Assembly: GCF_000090795.2 (NCBI RefSeq) | Contig: NW_003546250.1 | Span: forward strand, 416,431 to 480,430 | DNA from: Amphimedon queenslandica | Taxonomy: Eukaryota > Porifera > Demospongiae > Haplosclerida > Niphatidae | Reading direction: 5' to 3' | Length of the DNA stretch: 64,000 bases | Part shown: piece by piece, positions 61,628-64,000 of the stretch | How the letters are laid out: every line of letters starts with the position of its first letter | Position numbering within the stretch: position 1 is the first letter of the stretch | The notes under the pieces: model-generated | What the model was told of the DNA's origin: nothing | Seen by the model: the letters and a program-made list of their open reading frames with translations, nothing else | Database searches by the model: none | Made by a program: the position numbers and the translations under genes

Positions 61628-61641
61628 GTTGTCTTGGTAAC
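61628..61641. promoter_or_regulatory. RFX X-box-like site upstream of CCDC39
   Basis: GTTGTCTTGGTAAC fits the X-box consensus GTNRCC-N2-RGYAAC at all but one position, with a perfect right half. It begins 22 bp before the CCDC39 ATG. RFX factors drive motile-cilium genes through such sites close to the start codon. Confidence 0.6.
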
Positions 61642-61824
61642 CAGATTTGGTGGGCGGGGTCAACACGTAAATTTCGGCGCCGTATAAAAACTTCCTAGAA
61701 AAACATTTTGCTCAACATAGGGGTACTGTTGCTGCATATTAGAAATTTGAGCTACATTTTTACAGCGTCTCCATTTCAAGGTAGCTGCTAGAGTAACAGC
61801 AATTGCCCGTGTCCATTAGCAATC

Positions 61825-64000
61825 ATGTCTTCTGGAGGAGCCATTGGCAGCGAGTATGTCCCAAACGGCCTCCGCCGATCCCTAAGGAAGAAGTATGCTG
61901 TGAAATCTACCAGGGTCCAGCCACTGTTGAACGGGATGACACAGAGACCCGCTATACTCAAGGAGGGATTTCTTCACAAGCCTAGCTTCTTTAGATTTGT
62001 AAGTAGCAGCAGTCTTGTATAAAAAATAGCTGTTATTGTCATTATTGTCCTGTTTACATAACGCGCTTCTCTTTTTGCTGCAGGGTGGAAAAAAGAAGAG
62101 ATGGTGCGTTCTCCGGACCTATTCCTCAGTCGAAGCAAGCATGGACATATTCCTTGATGAGTCCAAGACTCGCTATAAGGGAAGCATATGCCTCGACAAG
62201 GAGGCACAGCCACTTATAGTGGTAAAGCCTGCAGATGACAGATCTTCATATTACATGATACTCAAAGTTGGTAAAAACTCTTACCACTTTACAACAGATT
62301 CTCAGAGAGAGCTCAAGGATTGGGCAGCACTTCTACGACAAATCGTTGATCCAGGTATTACACTATTGCTATTACTACTATCATGAGCAACAGTATTTAT
62401 TGCTTCTTTTTATCTTTTTTTGTAGCTGCTACACTATTTTCAGCTAGCATTGTAGAACCAAATGATCTAGAAGAAGGAATGGTTAATGTCCAATTTGCTG
62501 CAAACTACATTGCACTACTCTGCCCCTTGAGAGAGATATCGCTCAAGAGATGGCGTTTAGAGCACATTGCTTCGTTTGGTCAGTGTGGAGGGATGCTCAC
62601 TTTTGAGTGCTGCAGGCGCTGCTCCGACCCAAACACCTCGAGATGCTCCCTCAACATTAAGCAAGAGAAACCAGCCACCATACTCAGTTTGATGGAGAAA
62701 ACAATAAGAGATAATCCGAATACAAACGAGATACATTACGAGAGGAGCATTTTAGGTGACATATATCACTGCAGTCACCAATGTAACAGCAGCCCCAGGC
62801 TACTCCCTGCATTCTCGGAAAGTAACCTTACACAACTGAGCACACACTCATCTCCTTTTGCTTCAAGGAGACGCCATGATCTTGAGGTCTCTCTTCCACC
62901 ACCAGATATTGATCACAACACTTCATATTATCACAATTTACTTGAGAACCACGACTCAGGACTAGGTACACCGCAGCAAGAGGACTCGCCTGATTTTTCA
63001 GGTTTTCCTTCCTCTCCAATCACTTTAAAACCAAGCGGGAAACCGACTTCTCCTGCTAGAAAACCAATCAAGTACACTTCGCCAGCTCACAGATCAAGAA
63101 GCAACAGCGACAATAAATACAGTACAGCTGCATCCTCCAGTCGTTACAGCTCCACTCCAACAAGATCAGAAACTGATGAGAGCAGTGGATCAGAGCTAGG
63201 TCAAGTGTCTAGTAGCTTGTCAAGCTGTCAAGCAAAGGAGACAAAGAGAAGCTTACAAACCCATCGATCAGTGTCGCCAGTAAAGACAGCAGCTCGATCA
63301 ATGACTCCATCAACTTACAATAAACTAGAGACAGTCTCTGAGCCATCAGACAGAACAGAACCCCCTCCCTTACCTCCTACTAGAAGAGAGTCCCGTGGGC
63401 GTGGTAACAATGGCAGTGTTAGCCCTCCCAACACAGTCACAAGATCAATAAGTCCGTCAGGCAAGAAATACAAGTCTTTGGTACCTATCGGCGTCCCACC
63501 ACCTCCTCCTAAATTCATAAAGAAGATCAACGGTGAGTCGAGATTAGAACAAGTAAGAGACTCTTCATCTGATCGAGATCATCCGATAGCTGATTTATCG
63601 AGTCCAGAGACAAGACTGAGGAGTGGGACGCACATAGTACAGCGAGAGCTCCCTCCTCATTTACCGAGAGAGAGGGCACAGTCCCAATCCGATTTCTTAG
63701 AAGTTTCTTCTCCTTCTCATCGTGTCCATACTACTGGCCATGGCGGAGTCCATGGTAGATTCAGAGCTGTCTCAAAGAGCACGTCAGATGAACTTGGAGA
63801 AAGTTATGATGCTCTAGACAACCTGAAGTCGATAAACCCGTTCTTTAGACTAGATGAGTTAGAATACGACGAAAGGGAAGGAGAACAGAGCCAAGAAGTC
63901 ATGTCTAATCTTGCCGACTACCGCCACCACAAGAACGGATACTGTGAGCCCGGCCTTGTTGATAAAGTCCTCAGTAAAGTAGCCTGTGATAATGTTCGTG
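61825..64000 (+). CDS. DOK-like PH/IRS-type PTB adaptor protein (5' part)
   Basis: Exons 61825-61998, 62084-62354 and 62426 to beyond 64000 (more than 670 residues seen). A PH domain covers about residues 45-150: ILKEGFLHKPSFFRFGGKKK, RWCVLRTYSSVEASMDIFLD, SYHFTTDSQRELKDWAALLR. An IRS-type PTB domain follows (about 165-260): CPLREISLKRWRLEHIASFG then GGMLTFECCRRCSD. This order is that of DOK/IRS adaptors, which dock on phosphotyrosine receptors at the membrane. The rest is Ser/Pro-rich with SH3-type EPPPLPPTRR, a PPPPPKF stretch and tyrosines in SH2-type settings (YDAL, YCEP). The start is the first ATG after a 218-bp divergent spacer from CCDC39. Confidence 0.85.

Overview
This window is animal nuclear DNA, AT-rich and very gene-dense. 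It carries 17 protein-coding genes, almost all split by short GT-AG introns (many of 40-100 bp). The gene set (axonemal CCDC39, a DOK-like PH/PTB adaptor, STYXL1, NFX1, ELP2, DHX8, MMADHC, class I-type glucose transporter, BTB-Kelch protein) is metazoan. Small introns, genes packed 100-500 bp apart and abundant ACATGT and TAA repeats suggest a demosponge such as Amphimedon. That assignment is inference, not proven by the sequence. One 10-base run of N (41003-41012) marks an assembly gap. Introns were placed by hand from splice sites, reading-frame phase and family knowledge; wherever a gene is complete, the summed exon lengths are divisible by three.

Layout. 1-1516 (-): 5' part of a secreted or receptor protein with an ALK/LTK-like glycine-rich region. 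1860-6901 (+): NFX1. 7356-11474 (-): SLC2A-type sugar transporter. 11812-18137 (-): DAPK-family (STK17/DRAK-like) kinase with a very long tail. 18573-21755 (+): large protein I do not recognise. 22207-29428 (+): MAP3K-like kinase. 30291-31960 (-) and 32068-32403 (+): two small membrane proteins sharing a 107-bp divergent promoter. 32567-34330 (-): BTB-BACK-Kelch protein. 34560-35791 and 36291-37172 (+): tandem ARF1-type GTPases. 37506-39067 (+): MMADHC. 39157-45236 (-): ELP2. 45394-52039 (+): DHX8. 52265-53328 (+): STYXL1-like pseudophosphatase. 53523-61606 (-): CCDC39. 61825-64000 (+): DOK-like adaptor, cut by the window end.

The genes are functionally mixed (transcription, tRNA modification, splicing, cobalamin handling, membrane traffic, signalling, cilia) and do not form a pathway. 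What links them is architecture: several head-to-head pairs (ELP2/DHX8, membrane-protein pair, Kelch/ARF, CCDC39/DOK-like) and tail-to-tail pairs as close as 89 bp (MMADHC/ELP2).

The most notable observations are: (i) the ARF pair is nearly identical across exons 1-2 and part of intron 1 but diverged in exons 3-4, and both copies use GC-AG splice sites at introns 1 and 2; (ii) an intron-dwelling repeat family has a constant 186-bp unit built around a perfect 24-bp palindrome, with a related exact 177-bp array in a DHX8 intron; (iii) the unrecognised gene at 18573-21755; (iv) an RFX X-box-like site just upstream of CCDC39; (v) a STYXL1-like protein whose catalytic cysteine segment is deleted.
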